From assembly GCA_002835675.1 (NCBI GenBank), contig PIZR01000008.1, positions 115,382 through 179,381 of the forward strand: 64,000 nucleotides of DNA, in the 5' to 3' direction. Under the pieces are notes generated by a model that saw only the letters and a list, made by a program, of their open reading frames with translations, was not told the origin of the DNA and ran no database searches. Position 1 is the stretch's first letter. Each line of letters begins with the position of its first letter. Of the stretch, positions 43,527-52,587 are shown one piece after another. This DNA is from Bacillus sp. BA3 (GTDB taxonomy: Bacteria > Bacillota > Bacilli > Bacillales > DSM-1321). The position numbers and the translations under genes are program-made.

Positions 43527-44338
43527 AACATTTCTTCCTTTTTAAGCGCCATATTCATACTTCCGCTTGTATAGCCCGTGAGATCCATTGATACATACTT
43601 ATAACCAAATTGCTTCAGCCGTTTCGTGATCGCCGCATGGTATTGAAGCACTCGCGGCATATCATCGGGTTCAACTTCAATTCGGGCAGTATCCTCATGG
43701 GTCCTGACTCTTACCTGATGAATATCCAGTGATTTTATGTAAGCCTCTGATTTATCAACTTTGGTCAATTTTTCCTTCGTAATGATATCGCCATATGCTA
43801 TTCGTGAGGATAGGCAAGCAAATGACGGTTTATCCCAGGTTGGCAATCCGGCTTGCTTGGACAATACTCTTATTTCTTCTTTGAATAAATCGGCTTCTAG
43901 AAGAGGTCCCCTGATTCCTTTTTCTTTAGCTGCTTTCATGCCTGGACGAAATTCGTTAGCATCATCAGCGATAACTCCATAAATAATATTATTAAATTCA
44001 TATTCTTCAAGAATAGGAAGCAGATGGTCAAATAAACTACTTTTACAAAAGTAACAGCGATTCTGATTGTTTTCTTTATATCCAGGAATGGCCAACTCCG
44101 AAGTTTGAATGACACGATGGTTGGCACCAATCCATTTTGTTAGCATAATGGCTTCATTCAATTCACTCGACGGATAGGTTTCCGAATCTGCTGTAATGGC
44201 TAACACATTATCATAACCCAGAGTATCAATAGCGACTTTTAGCAAAAACGTGCTATCCACCCCTCCTGAAAAAGCGACCACAACCGACTCCATTTTTTGG
44301 AGAATACCCTGCAGATTACTGTACTTTTCTAGTAACAT
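43523..44338 (-). CDS. larE: LarE, sulfur transferase for the nickel-pincer cofactor
   Basis: A 271-aa PP-loop enzyme with SGGVDS at residues 24-29. Three Cys are notable: Cys95 and Cys98 in NRCYFCKS and Cys175 in PSFACLSSRIAYG. Cys175 aligns with Cys176 of L. plantarum LarE, which donates its own sulfur. The additional CxxC is the pattern of LarE proteins that instead hold a [4Fe-4S] cluster and can turn over repeatedly (established for some homologues; inferred here). It converts both carboxylates to thiocarboxylates. First gene of larE-larB-larC1-larC2-permease. Confidence 0.94.
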   Translation of the reverse strand: MLLEKYSNLQGILQKMESVVVAFSGGVDSTFLLKVAIDTLGYDNVLAITADSETYPSSELNEAIMLTKWIGANHRVIQTSELAIPGYKENNQNRCYFCKSSLFDHLLPILEEYEFNNIIYGVIADDANEFRPGMKAAKEKGIRGPLLEADLFKEEIRVLSKQAGLPTWDKPSFACLSSRIAYGDIITKEKLTKVDKSEAYIKSLDIHQVRVRTHEDTARIEVEPDDMPRVLQYHAAITKRLKQFGYKYVSMDLTGYTSGSMNMALKKEEML

Positions 44339-44509
44339 AGCACTTTTCCCCTTTCTGGTTTGTCTTTAATTTATCTACTGTCCATCAGCAATGCCACCCT
44401 TGATGGAAATTTAACGGATACATCAAATTGGTAGGAATGGAGGAAATAACATACAGTCATACTTTTCCAGCGATTATTGAATTGATATGAATATAAGCGT
44501 CGGACTGCA

Positions 44510-45142
44510 TTAGCTTTTTTGTACGATAGCCGAGAATTTTTTTGCCGTTTCTGTCAGCCTTGTGTAATCTTCACCTGTAATCAATTTCGCAGGATTGATC
44601 AATGAACCGCCAACTCCCGCAGCGATGGCCCCTGCCTTAAAAAATGAAGCGAGGTTGTCAAGGTTGACACCGCCAGTTGGCATTAGAGGGATGTGAGGAA
44701 GCGGCCCTTTAAGATTTTTAAAGTAACTAACACCCAATGCATCTGCCGGAAAAACTTTGATGATGTCAGCTCCATTCTCGTAAGCAGTCAATATTTCGGT
44801 TGGTGTGAGCGCACCTGGGATGCTAATAACGCCATAGCGCTTCGCCATTTTAATCGTTTTGACATTGACGGTTGGAGAAAAGATAAATTCCGCCCCTGCC
44901 ATTATTACCGCACGGGCCGTTTCAGGATCCAATACTGTACCGGCACCCGCTATGATATCATCACCGAACTCCTCTTTCACTCTTTCAATCAAATGGCACA
45001 CTTTGGGAGTTTCCACTGTTATTTCTAGCGTTCGGATGCCGCCCTCTTTCAGGGCCCGGGCGATTGGTATAATTTGATTGGGGCGTGCTCCGCGAATGAC
45101 GGCGACCAGCTTCCCATGTTTAAGCTCTTCAAGTTTAGTCAT
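44510..45142 (-). CDS. KDPG/KDPGal aldolase, copy 2
   Basis: A 210-aa class I aldolase like copy 1 but clearly diverged. Active-site blocks are LVAVIRGARPNQIIPIA, GIRTLEITVETPK (catalytic Glu) and GADIIKVFPADALG (Schiff-base Lys), with MPTGGVNLDN for phosphate. ATG 45142 follows AGAAAGGTGG. It is the last gene of the long sugar-acid operon, 13 nt after the kinase. With a D-galactonate dehydratase upstream, the natural substrate may be 2-keto-3-deoxy-6-phosphogalactonate. The next gene downstream is larE, 171 bp away, with no clear terminator between. Confidence 0.92.
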   Translation of the reverse strand: MTKLEELKHGKLVAVIRGARPNQIIPIARALKEGGIRTLEITVETPKVCHLIERVKEEFGDDIIAGAGTVLDPETARAVIMAGAEFIFSPTVNVKTIKMAKRYGVISIPGALTPTEILTAYENGADIIKVFPADALGVSYFKNLKGPLPHIPLMPTGGVNLDNLASFFKAGAIAAGVGGSLINPAKLITGEDYTRLTETAKKFSAIVQKS

Positions 45143-45155
45143 TTTTTCCACCTTT

Positions 45156-46112
45156 CTACCTCTTCACATCATCAGCGCCGCCACTCATGAACAAAGCGAG
45201 GTCGGCACGGGCCGGCAAACCCTCAACATCGCCATTTACCATCGTTGCCATTGCTCCCATGGCATTTCCACGCCTTGCAGCTTCATCTAGCGGCAGTCCA
45301 TCAAGCAGACCGGAAAGTACACCGGATGCAAAAGCATCACCAGCACCGATGGGATCCACGACCCGTTCCACATAGAATCCAGGAACGTATGTTTTCGGTA
45401 CAGACGGGGCTGAAATTAAAGAGCCTTCTTTGCCCAATTTAAGTAAAACTGTTTCGACACCGAGTTCATGAAAATGATCGGCAAATTTCTCCGGAGTATG
45501 GGAGCCGAATAAAAATTCGGCTTCGGCCACCCCAGGCATGACGATATCACTTTTCGAGGCGTACTTTGTTATGATGTGACGTGCTTCATTTTCATCACCC
45601 CATATTTTCAAGCGAATATTCGGATCGAAGACGATTTTTGTTCCGTTTTCCTTAGCAATGCGGATCGCTTTATCCAAGAGCGACTGACAAGAATTCCCTA
45701 GTGCAGGGGTAATCCCCGTAATATGGAGATAAGCGGCGTCTTGGATGGCAAGATCAGTTAGTAATTCCGCCGTCATTTTACTAGCGGCCGAATCTTTCCG
45801 GTAATAATAAACTCGAGTATCATTCAGCCGTCTGAATTCTTTAAAAAAGACTCCGGTAGGAGCATCAGGGTCTCTTGTTACATAAGAGACATCAACGCCT
45901 TCTCCGCGAATGAACGATTGCATGGCATCGCCAAATTCATCCTCACCGAGTCGGCTAATCCAGCGTGAGCTATGACCGAGTCGGCTTAACCCGATCGCGA
46001 CATTGGATTCCGCACCGCCAAACTTCATCGAAAAAGATCTGGCGTGGCGAAGCGGTCCTTCTTCATTCGGGGTAAACACTGTCATTGTTTCTCCGATGGT
46101 TACAACATCCAT
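45156..46112 (-). CDS. 2-keto-3-deoxy-sugar-acid kinase, copy 2 (PfkB family)
   Basis: A 318-aa KdgK-type kinase with FGGAESNVAIGLSRLGHS, VFDPNIRLKIWGDENEA and DPIGAGDAFASGVLSG. It is the same length as copy 1 at 38106 but differs throughout, so this is not a recent duplication. It should phosphorylate 2-keto-3-deoxygluconate or the galactonate epimer for the following aldolase. It sits 21 nt after the FAH-family gene. Confidence 0.92.
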   Translation of the reverse strand: MDVVTIGETMTVFTPNEEGPLRHARSFSMKFGGAESNVAIGLSRLGHSSRWISRLGEDEFGDAMQSFIRGEGVDVSYVTRDPDAPTGVFFKEFRRLNDTRVYYYRKDSAASKMTAELLTDLAIQDAAYLHITGITPALGNSCQSLLDKAIRIAKENGTKIVFDPNIRLKIWGDENEARHIITKYASKSDIVMPGVAEAEFLFGSHTPEKFADHFHELGVETVLLKLGKEGSLISAPSVPKTYVPGFYVERVVDPIGAGDAFASGVLSGLLDGLPLDEAARRGNAMGAMATMVNGDVEGLPARADLALFMSGGADDVKR

Positions 46113-46133
46113 GTCATCATCTTCTTTCTATTA

Positions 46134-46997
46134 TCATGCTATTACGTGATTAGAAAGCGTACCGATCTTCTCAATTCTGACGTTCATCCGGTCACCGTTT
46201 TTCAACCAGATTTTCGGATTCCTTCCCATTCCAACGCCTGGTGGCGTGCCAGTTGCAATCAAATCACCTGGCATTAGCGTCATGGACTGTGATAAAAATG
46301 AAATGATTTTCGGAACCGTAAAAATTAGGTTGCTTGTATTTGAATCCTGCATAATTTCACCGTTTAATTCGAGCGAAATCGCTAGATTGTGGGGGTCACC
46401 CACTTCATCTTTTGTCACGATAACAGGACCAAATGGAGCAAATGTATCCGCCGTTTTGCCCCTTGACCACTGACCGTCCTGAAATTGCAAATCTCGGGCG
46501 CTGATATCATTCATAATCGTGTAGCCAAAGACGTAGTCATCCGCCTCTTCTTCTGACACATGTTTCGCTTCTCTACCAATGACAAACGCAAGCTCTGCTT
46601 CAAAGTCGACCTCGGTTGAATTAATCGGGATTTCAATCGCATCATTATGTCCGGCAATAGCATTAGCATATTTCGAAAAAATGACCGGTGATTCAGGAGG
46701 CTCCATCCCGGTTTCCTTGCAATGATCAAAATAGTTAAGTCCTACGCAAATGATTTTATCCGGCTTTGCGATTGGCGGCAGGATATTTACTTCTGACAGT
46801 TTGAATATTGCATCGTCATTTACCCGTTGCTCGATTAACTGTTCAGCACGTGAACGCAACTCGCTTCCTCGTTCTATAAATTTTTTCATGCAAGCAGGAA
46901 ATTCTTCTGGACCGAGAGCCGTTAAGCTGATAATTTGATCATCTTTAACAAGACCGATGTGCTGTTCGGTTTGCACGGAAAAAGTTGCTATTTTCAT
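46134..46997 (-). CDS. Fumarylacetoacetate hydrolase family protein (copy 1)
   Basis: A 287-aa FAH-fold enzyme. Metal ligands are the ExE pair in STEVDFEAELAFVIGREA and the Asp of FGYTIMNDISARDLQFQDGQWSRGKT. The C-terminal ATGTPPGVGMGRNPKIWLKNGD is the common FAH end. The family hydrolyses or decarboxylates acylpyruvates and related 2-keto acids. It is closer to the general FAH/ureidoglycolate-lyase-like group than to the KdaD-like protein at 54061. In this operon it may cleave or dehydrate a 2-keto-3-deoxy or 2,4-diketo acid, but this is inference. Confidence 0.85.
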   Translation of the reverse strand: MKIATFSVQTEQHIGLVKDDQIISLTALGPEEFPACMKKFIERGSELRSRAEQLIEQRVNDDAIFKLSEVNILPPIAKPDKIICVGLNYFDHCKETGMEPPESPVIFSKYANAIAGHNDAIEIPINSTEVDFEAELAFVIGREAKHVSEEEADDYVFGYTIMNDISARDLQFQDGQWSRGKTADTFAPFGPVIVTKDEVGDPHNLAISLELNGEIMQDSNTSNLIFTVPKIISFLSQSMTLMPGDLIATGTPPGVGMGRNPKIWLKNGDRMNVRIEKIGTLSNHVIA

Positions 46998-47011
46998 ATT
47001 TTTCCCCTTTC

Positions 47012-47971
47012 TTAGGTTAATGCGTATGGTGTTTTTTCCCCTTTTAAGACCTGAACGATATTTCTTGCTGCTTTTTGACGAAGTTCAACCATCGCTTCCT
47101 CAGAATACCAGGCGCTGTGCGGCGTAATGATGACATTGTCCATTGTGAGTAGCGGGCTATCGATTCGGACCGGCTCATTTTCTGTCACATCAAGTGCAGC
47201 ACCTGCAATTATCCCTTTTTCAAGTGCATAGGAAAGTGCTTTTTCATCGATTATCGGTCCACGTGCCGTGTTAATGATGACCGCGTTACTCTTCATTTGT
47301 TTAAGGCGCTCCTCATTGATCAGGTGGTATGTATCATCAATTAAGGGCACATGGATCGACAAATAATCGGCTTCGCCTATAATTTCGTCGAGATCCATTT
47401 TTTGAACCCCGACAGCAGCCATGTCTGCCGCCGATACGAAAGGGTCATAAGCAGCGGTTTTAAAGCCGAGCGGTTTCACCTTTTCAATGAAACGGCGCGG
47501 AATCCGGCCAAAGCCGAGAACCCCAACCGTTTGTTCGTTAAAACGGTGAATCGGGACACACACTTTAAAGTCCCAGTTACCTTTTTTCACTTCCTTGTTT
47601 AACAGTGTCACTTTCCGCGCCGACGAAAGTAAAAGTGCCAATGCATGATTCGATACTTCTTCCATGCCATAATCCGGTACATTGGCGACAGTGATCCCCT
47701 TTTCTTTAGCCGCATTGAGATCAATTGTATTGACGCCAACACCATAGCGGGAAATGATTTTCGTGTTTTCAAGCGACTCAATGACTCGGCGTGAGATAGG
47801 AGCATATTGATTTAAAATTGCATCCGCTTCTTTTGCCTGCTCCATTACTTCCTCTTCCGTCTTGCATTGCGCTTTGATGAATTCAATTTCAAGACCGCTT
47901 TCTTGAAAAATCTCTTCTTCATATTTCAAATGTTCAAATTCGTAATCCGTTAATAATATTTTAAAGGTCAT
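47012..47971 (-). CDS. D-2-hydroxyacid dehydrogenase (NAD-dependent, SerA-like)
   Basis: A 319-aa protein of the D-isomer-specific 2-hydroxyacid dehydrogenase family. The cofactor motif is VGVLGFGRIPRRFIEKV (one residue unlike the usual GxGxxG). Catalytic residues are the Arg of NTARGPIIDEKAL, the Glu of ALDVTENEPV and the His of ITPHSAWYSEEAM. AAAGGAG precedes the ATG. It interconverts a 2-keto acid and the D-hydroxy acid, possibly a glyoxylate/hydroxypyruvate or sugar-acid step. It is 34 nt downstream of the TIM-barrel gene. Confidence 0.88.
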   Translation of the reverse strand: MTFKILLTDYEFEHLKYEEEIFQESGLEIEFIKAQCKTEEEVMEQAKEADAILNQYAPISRRVIESLENTKIISRYGVGVNTIDLNAAKEKGITVANVPDYGMEEVSNHALALLLSSARKVTLLNKEVKKGNWDFKVCVPIHRFNEQTVGVLGFGRIPRRFIEKVKPLGFKTAAYDPFVSAADMAAVGVQKMDLDEIIGEADYLSIHVPLIDDTYHLINEERLKQMKSNAVIINTARGPIIDEKALSYALEKGIIAGAALDVTENEPVRIDSPLLTMDNVIITPHSAWYSEEAMVELRQKAARNIVQVLKGEKTPYALT

Positions 47972-48005
47972 TCGGGCTCAACTCCTTTATTGTAATACCA
48001 GACAT

Positions 48006-48953
48006 CTATTTCGCTGCTGCCTTTTCAATTTTTGCAATACCGAGCCCTTCTGCACCGAGTTTCGATGTTTTTGCTTCAGGATAGTATCGTTCGATCATTT
48101 GAATACCAATTGCGGCACGGCGTACACGTTCTTGAGCGAGTGAGATGTTCGTACTTTCCCATTGTTTCCCTGAAGGGTATACATCAGGATGATTACGCAG
48201 ACCAAATTTAATGTATACAGGCGCCAATACACGGATAATTTCCGGTATTTCATAATAGCGAAGAAAGCCTCCAAAGGTATCCGGAACTTCAACATATAAA
48301 TCAATTGGAATGTTTATTGATTGTCGGATCGCTGCAAGTTTAGACAGCGTTAATGCAGGTGGCACGTTGTAGGTATCCGCTCCGATGTCTTCCATTAATT
48401 TAACGGATACTGGATTGGCTGAACCCATTTGAACCGATACTTTAACAACAAAGTCTTCCGGAAGCTGTCCGTATTTTTTCATTTCTTTCGTTAAAAGTAG
48501 GAGTCCTTCATCCGCAACTAACGCACCGCGAAGACCAAGTGCAGCTCCTCTTTTCAAGTCTTCCATTGCATAAACAAGCTGGTCCGATCCTTCATGGCGG
48601 ATTCCCTGAGATTTACCTCCTGGCGTAAGCGGTCCCGCACTGACATCCCATGAACCCCTGGGACCGACAAACAAACTGAGCTCCATGCCGCGCTCTGCTG
48701 TCATTTCACACATTTCTTTAATTTCTTCATCCGTTTGAAGCATGATGCCGCTGCCCTGGGATATCCGGTGAATAGTCAAACCGAGTCGGTCAATTTCTTT
48801 CAATGTTTCTTTTAGGGCAGCTGGACCTTCTACACTTGGTAGTTCAATGCGGTATTGAGCGCCATCCGGAAATGTTTTCGATGAAGTAGGAAGTTCTTTA
48901 AGATCAGTAGATGGGTAGCCTAATTGTTCGAGCAAGTCGCGTGATTCTTTCAT
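48006..48953 (-). CDS. Putative TIM-barrel protein of unknown function (U32-peptidase-like)
   Basis: I do not firmly recognise this 315-aa protein. It has an alternating beta/alpha pattern with repeated strand-like stretches (IELPSVEGPAALKETLKEIDRLGLTIHRIS, MELSLFVGPRGSWDVS, VKVSVQMGSANPVSVKLMEDIGADTYNVP, IPIDLYVEVPDTFGGFLRYYEIPEIIRVLAPVYIKFG), which suggests a TIM barrel, perhaps distantly like U32 peptidases. There is no signal peptide. Its ATG overlaps the DapA-family gene stop by 4 nt, so it is translationally coupled to a lyase and likely works on the same substrate. A role in catalysis rather than regulation is inferred. Confidence 0.6.
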   Translation of the reverse strand: MKESRDLLEQLGYPSTDLKELPTSSKTFPDGAQYRIELPSVEGPAALKETLKEIDRLGLTIHRISQGSGIMLQTDEEIKEMCEMTAERGMELSLFVGPRGSWDVSAGPLTPGGKSQGIRHEGSDQLVYAMEDLKRGAALGLRGALVADEGLLLLTKEMKKYGQLPEDFVVKVSVQMGSANPVSVKLMEDIGADTYNVPPALTLSKLAAIRQSINIPIDLYVEVPDTFGGFLRYYEIPEIIRVLAPVYIKFGLRNHPDVYPSGKQWESTNISLAQERVRRAAIGIQMIERYYPEAKTSKLGAEGLGIAKIEKAAAK

Positions 48954-49861
48954 TTTTGGATGCCTTCTTTCATATCAATATTTTTTAAGAGAGCAGCTAC
49001 TTTGTCACTCAAATCAGCAGGGTATACATCGCATGGGGCACGATGTCCAGCCGCAACGTCAAACCAGCGCTGATGAACAGCTTCTTTCATGGCTGTAAAA
49101 AATGTCGGACCGTAATTGTACACATCCATCAGTTTTGAAATCACTTGATGATTTTTCTGGGCTTCAGCGAGATCCCCTTTATGATACGATTCATATAAAT
49201 GTACGGATATTTCCGGGGCAAAGACAGCGCTTCCATTAATGCTTCCAGCTGCACCAATCATTTGAGCCGGAAGCAAATGCTCGTCAAACGCGGAGAAGAC
49301 TTTGAAATCACTGCGAACTTTCTTCACTTCCGCGAGCACTTGACGAAGGTGCCCGAAATCACTGACCGTCTCTTTAATACCTGCTATGTTGGAATGATCT
49401 TGGGCTAATTTTTTAATCAATTCGATTGATAAATTTTGTCCGGTCAAGAGCGGGATGTTATAAATGAAAACTTGCAGATTAGTATGATTCGCTACGCTGG
49501 AAAAATGTCGATATAATTGCTCGTCAGACAGCTTCCAGTAATATGGGTTTACTACGAGAACGCCGTTCGCTCCATGCTCTTCTGCATAAGAAGTCAGTTC
49601 ATGCACCTCTTTTAATGCGGTATGCCCTACTCCGACCATAACTGGCACTCGTCCGTTAATGTGCTTTAACATTTCGCGTACATATAATTTCCTTTCTTCA
49701 GTCGTAAGTGAGGAGAACTCACCTGAACTACCCATCAACAAAATACCGTCAATATTCCGTGAGATTAATAGGTCGATATACCTTCTGTTCAACTCCAAAT
49801 CCAAGTTCCCAGTTTCATCAAATAAGGTGACTACCGGTGGAACGATGCCATGAAAGTCCAT
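48950..49861 (-). CDS. DapA-family aldolase/dehydratase for a 2-keto-3-deoxy sugar acid
   Basis: A 303-aa class I lyase of the dihydrodipicolinate synthase/N-acetylneuraminate lyase family. Active-site pieces are MGSSGEFSSLTTEER near residue 45, VFIYNIPLLTGQ (catalytic Tyr) and IAGIKETVSDFG (Schiff-base Lys). It starts at ATG 49861 after AAAGGAGG. Family members in sugar-acid operons either cleave 2-keto-3-deoxygluconate to pyruvate and glyceraldehyde, or dehydrate 5-keto-4-deoxyglucarate or 2-keto-3-deoxy-L-arabinonate to alpha-ketoglutarate semialdehyde. The nearby semialdehyde dehydrogenase makes the latter possible; sequence alone does not decide. Confidence 0.85.
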   Translation of the reverse strand: MDFHGIVPPVVTLFDETGNLDLELNRRYIDLLISRNIDGILLMGSSGEFSSLTTEERKLYVREMLKHINGRVPVMVGVGHTALKEVHELTSYAEEHGANGVLVVNPYYWKLSDEQLYRHFSSVANHTNLQVFIYNIPLLTGQNLSIELIKKLAQDHSNIAGIKETVSDFGHLRQVLAEVKKVRSDFKVFSAFDEHLLPAQMIGAAGSINGSAVFAPEISVHLYESYHKGDLAEAQKNHQVISKLMDVYNYGPTFFTAMKEAVHQRWFDVAAGHRAPCDVYPADLSDKVAALLKNIDMKEGIQK

Positions 49862-49878
49862 TATTTTTCCTCCTTTTA

Positions 49879-51027
49879 TTACCATTCAGCGATACTCCCG
49901 TCTTCATTACGCCAAATTGGGTTTTTCCAATTATGTCCGATCTCTGCTGCCTGCTTCACTTTTTCTTCATCAATTTCCACTCCAAGACCCGGTTTATCCG
50001 GAATGTTCACATAGCCATTTTCATAATCGAATAATTCTGGATTTTTCATATAATCGAGAATGTCCATGCCTTCGTTGTAATGAATGCCAAGGCTTTGCTC
50101 CTGAATAATGAAATTCGGTGTCGTTGCGTCCAAATGAATGGATGAAGCAAGAGTCATCGGACCGAGCGGGCAGTGCGGCGCAATTGCTACATCATACGCT
50201 TCTGCCATTGCGGCAATTTTTTTCCCTTCTAAAATACCACCTGTATGAGACAGATCCGGCTGAATTATATCGACATAACCATCTTGAAGTAGCTGCTTAA
50301 AGCCCCAGCGCGTATACATTCTTTCTCCCGTCGCAATCGGACACGTAGTATGCCAGGCAATCTCACGAAGTGCTTCATTGTTTTCCGGGAGCACCGGTTC
50401 TTCAATGAACATTGGACGGTATGGTTCGAGTTCTTTCACAATCACCTTTGCCATCGTTTTATGAATCCTCCCGTGAAAATCCACACCGATTCCAAAGTCC
50501 TTGCCAACCGCTTCCCTGATTGAAGCAACGCGTTCGATGACCGCTTCTACTTTCGAAAAGCTATCTATGTAATTCATTTCTTCTGATGCGTTCATTTTGA
50601 CAGCAAGGAAGCCTTCTTTCTGTTTTTCTATTGCGGCAGCAACTACATCCAGCGGTCTATCTCCTCCGACCCATGAGTAAACTTTAATTTTTTGACGTGC
50701 TTTGCCGCCGAGCATTTGGTATACAGGAATATCGAAGTATTTTCCTTTTATATCCCATAGTGCCTGCTCAATGCCGGAAATGGCGCTCATTAAAATTGGG
50801 CCCCCGCGGTAAAATCCACCTCGATAAAGCGTTTGCCAGATATCTTCAATGTCGTTCGGATTTCTCCCGATCAAATAATCAGTCAGTTCGTTAACTGCTG
50901 CTTTAACAGTTTCAGCACGGCCTTCCACGACAGGCTCTCCCCATCCGGAAATGCCCTCATCCGTATCGATTTTTAAAAACAGCCAGCGGGGCGGAACTTT
51001 GTATAAAGAAATTTTTATGATTTTCAT
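49879..51027 (-). CDS. dgoD: D-galactonate dehydratase (enolase superfamily)
   Basis: A 382-aa protein, the same length as E. coli DgoD and strongly alike (PPRWLFLKIDTDEGISGWGEPV, YRGGFYRGGPILMSAISGIEQALWDIKGK, CPLGPMTLASSIHLD). Metal ligands and catalytic residues fall at matching numbers: Asp183 and His185 in GVDFHGR, Glu209 in FIEEPV, Glu235 in TGERM and His285 in IAPHCPLGP. It dehydrates D-galactonate to 2-keto-3-deoxygalactonate. I start at ATG 51027 after GAGGTG. Its products suit the kinase and aldolase at the end of the operon. It is the best-defined enzyme of the operon. Confidence 0.92.
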   Translation of the reverse strand: MKIIKISLYKVPPRWLFLKIDTDEGISGWGEPVVEGRAETVKAAVNELTDYLIGRNPNDIEDIWQTLYRGGFYRGGPILMSAISGIEQALWDIKGKYFDIPVYQMLGGKARQKIKVYSWVGGDRPLDVVAAAIEKQKEGFLAVKMNASEEMNYIDSFSKVEAVIERVASIREAVGKDFGIGVDFHGRIHKTMAKVIVKELEPYRPMFIEEPVLPENNEALREIAWHTTCPIATGERMYTRWGFKQLLQDGYVDIIQPDLSHTGGILEGKKIAAMAEAYDVAIAPHCPLGPMTLASSIHLDATTPNFIIQEQSLGIHYNEGMDILDYMKNPELFDYENGYVNIPDKPGLGVEIDEEKVKQAAEIGHNWKNPIWRNEDGSIAEW

Positions 51028-51095
51028 CAAGCACCTCGCAATGTTTTTTTTGAAGAAAGAGAGATTTTCAAAAATGGAAACCTCCCTTGCACTTG

Positions 51096-52565
51096 TTAAG
51101 AACCTTTAATAAAAACCGTTTTTATGGCTGTATAAAATTCTTTCGCCGCTTCACCTTGCTCTCGCGAACCCGTGCTTGATGCCTTCATGCCTCCGAATGG
51201 GGCTTGCAACTCTACGCCCGCGCTTTCTGCGTTAATGCGGACAAGACCTGCTTCAATTTCATCAATGAACTCCAAAATTGAGCTAATATTTGATGTGAAG
51301 ATTGATGCACTCAATCCGTACTTCGTATTATTTGCCAAGTCAATCGCTTCGACAAGATCGGTTGCTTTCATAAGTGCGATAACTGGTCCAAAAATTTCTG
51401 CCTGTGCAATCTCCATTTCGGACGTCACGTCTTCAAAAATCGCTGGTGTGATGAAAAAGCCCCTATCATAGTCTCCGCCAGTTAATATCTCCCCGCCATG
51501 TATGAGTTTTGCGCCTTCCTGCTTGCCTTTTTCAATGTACTCTGTGACCGTTTTGAACTGGCTTTCGCTTGCACATGGACCCATCCAAATACCCTCTTGA
51601 AGACCGTTGCCTACTGTAATTTCCGCTGCTTCCTTTACCAGTTTTTGTTTGAATTCATCATAGACGGATGATTCAACGACTACACGACTTGAAGCTGTGC
51701 ATTTCTGGCCGGAAGAACGAAATCCACCGCTGATGACCGCCTCGACAGCTTGGTCGATGTTTGCATCTTTCGTTACGATGACTGGGTTCTTGCCACCCAT
51801 TTCAAGCTGATATTTTATGCCGCGTGCGGAAGCTGATTTTGCGACGCTCTGACCGACACTTTCAGAACCGGTAAATGTGATCGCATTTAAAAGCGGATGA
51901 TCTATGAGTCCTTGACCGATGATCGACCCCTTACCAGTAATGAAGTTCACTACGCCCTCCGGGAAGCCTGCTTTTGTGAAGCATTCCATCACTTTCGCTG
52001 CAGTAACGGCTCCCTCCGTAGCCGGTTTCCATACGATTGAGTTGCCATATACAAGAGCAGGAGCCATTTTCCAGATGGGAATTGCAACCGGGAAGTTCCA
52101 TGGCGTGATTATCCCGACAACACCAAGTGGGCTGCGTTTCGTAAACATTAGGGCATCTTTATCGGATGATGGAATAACATCGCCGTCTTTCCGCATCCCT
52201 TCCCCAGCATAGTAACGCAGAATTGCAACCCCCCGTGCCGTTTCACCTTTTGCTTCAGGTAACGTTTTACCCATTTCGCGAGTCATCGTTTCGGCAATTT
52301 CATCTAGATTTTCTTCCAATATATTGGCCGTTTTGAAAAGGATTTGTCCACGTGCAGACTGCCCAATCCTGCGCCAATCCCTCTTTGCTTTATGCGCAGA
52401 AGCTACAGCCTTGTTCAAGTCATCTACCGTTGAGCTTTGAACATAACCAACTGGTTCTTTGTCCGCAGGATTAATGCTTTCGATTGTATTTCCAGAAGAT
52501 GCATTCACCCACTCATTATTAATGAAATTTTTATATGTTTTCGTTGCAAATGTAGTTGATATCAT
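51096..52565 (-). CDS. Alpha-ketoglutarate semialdehyde (2,5-dioxovalerate) dehydrogenase
   Basis: A 489-aa aldehyde dehydrogenase resembling Bacillus GucD/YcbD. The N-terminal region is YKNFINNEWVNASSGNTIESINPADKE, the cofactor block PLGVVGIITPWNFPVAIPIWKMAPAL, the catalytic Glu is in QLEMGGKNPVI and the Cys in SSGQKCTASSR. It oxidises 2,5-dioxovalerate to alpha-ketoglutarate. The frame extends 20 codons upstream, but AAAAAGGAG before ATG 52565 settles the start. Its presence signals a non-phosphorylated branch that ends in the TCA cycle, matching the KdaD-like dehydratase at 54061. Confidence 0.88.
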   Translation of the reverse strand: MISTTFATKTYKNFINNEWVNASSGNTIESINPADKEPVGYVQSSTVDDLNKAVASAHKAKRDWRRIGQSARGQILFKTANILEENLDEIAETMTREMGKTLPEAKGETARGVAILRYYAGEGMRKDGDVIPSSDKDALMFTKRSPLGVVGIITPWNFPVAIPIWKMAPALVYGNSIVWKPATEGAVTAAKVMECFTKAGFPEGVVNFITGKGSIIGQGLIDHPLLNAITFTGSESVGQSVAKSASARGIKYQLEMGGKNPVIVTKDANIDQAVEAVISGGFRSSGQKCTASSRVVVESSVYDEFKQKLVKEAAEITVGNGLQEGIWMGPCASESQFKTVTEYIEKGKQEGAKLIHGGEILTGGDYDRGFFITPAIFEDVTSEMEIAQAEIFGPVIALMKATDLVEAIDLANNTKYGLSASIFTSNISSILEFIDEIEAGLVRINAESAGVELQAPFGGMKASSTGSREQGEAAKEFYTAIKTVFIKGS

Positions 52566-52587
52566 AGTCTTTAGCTCCTTTTTCGTT

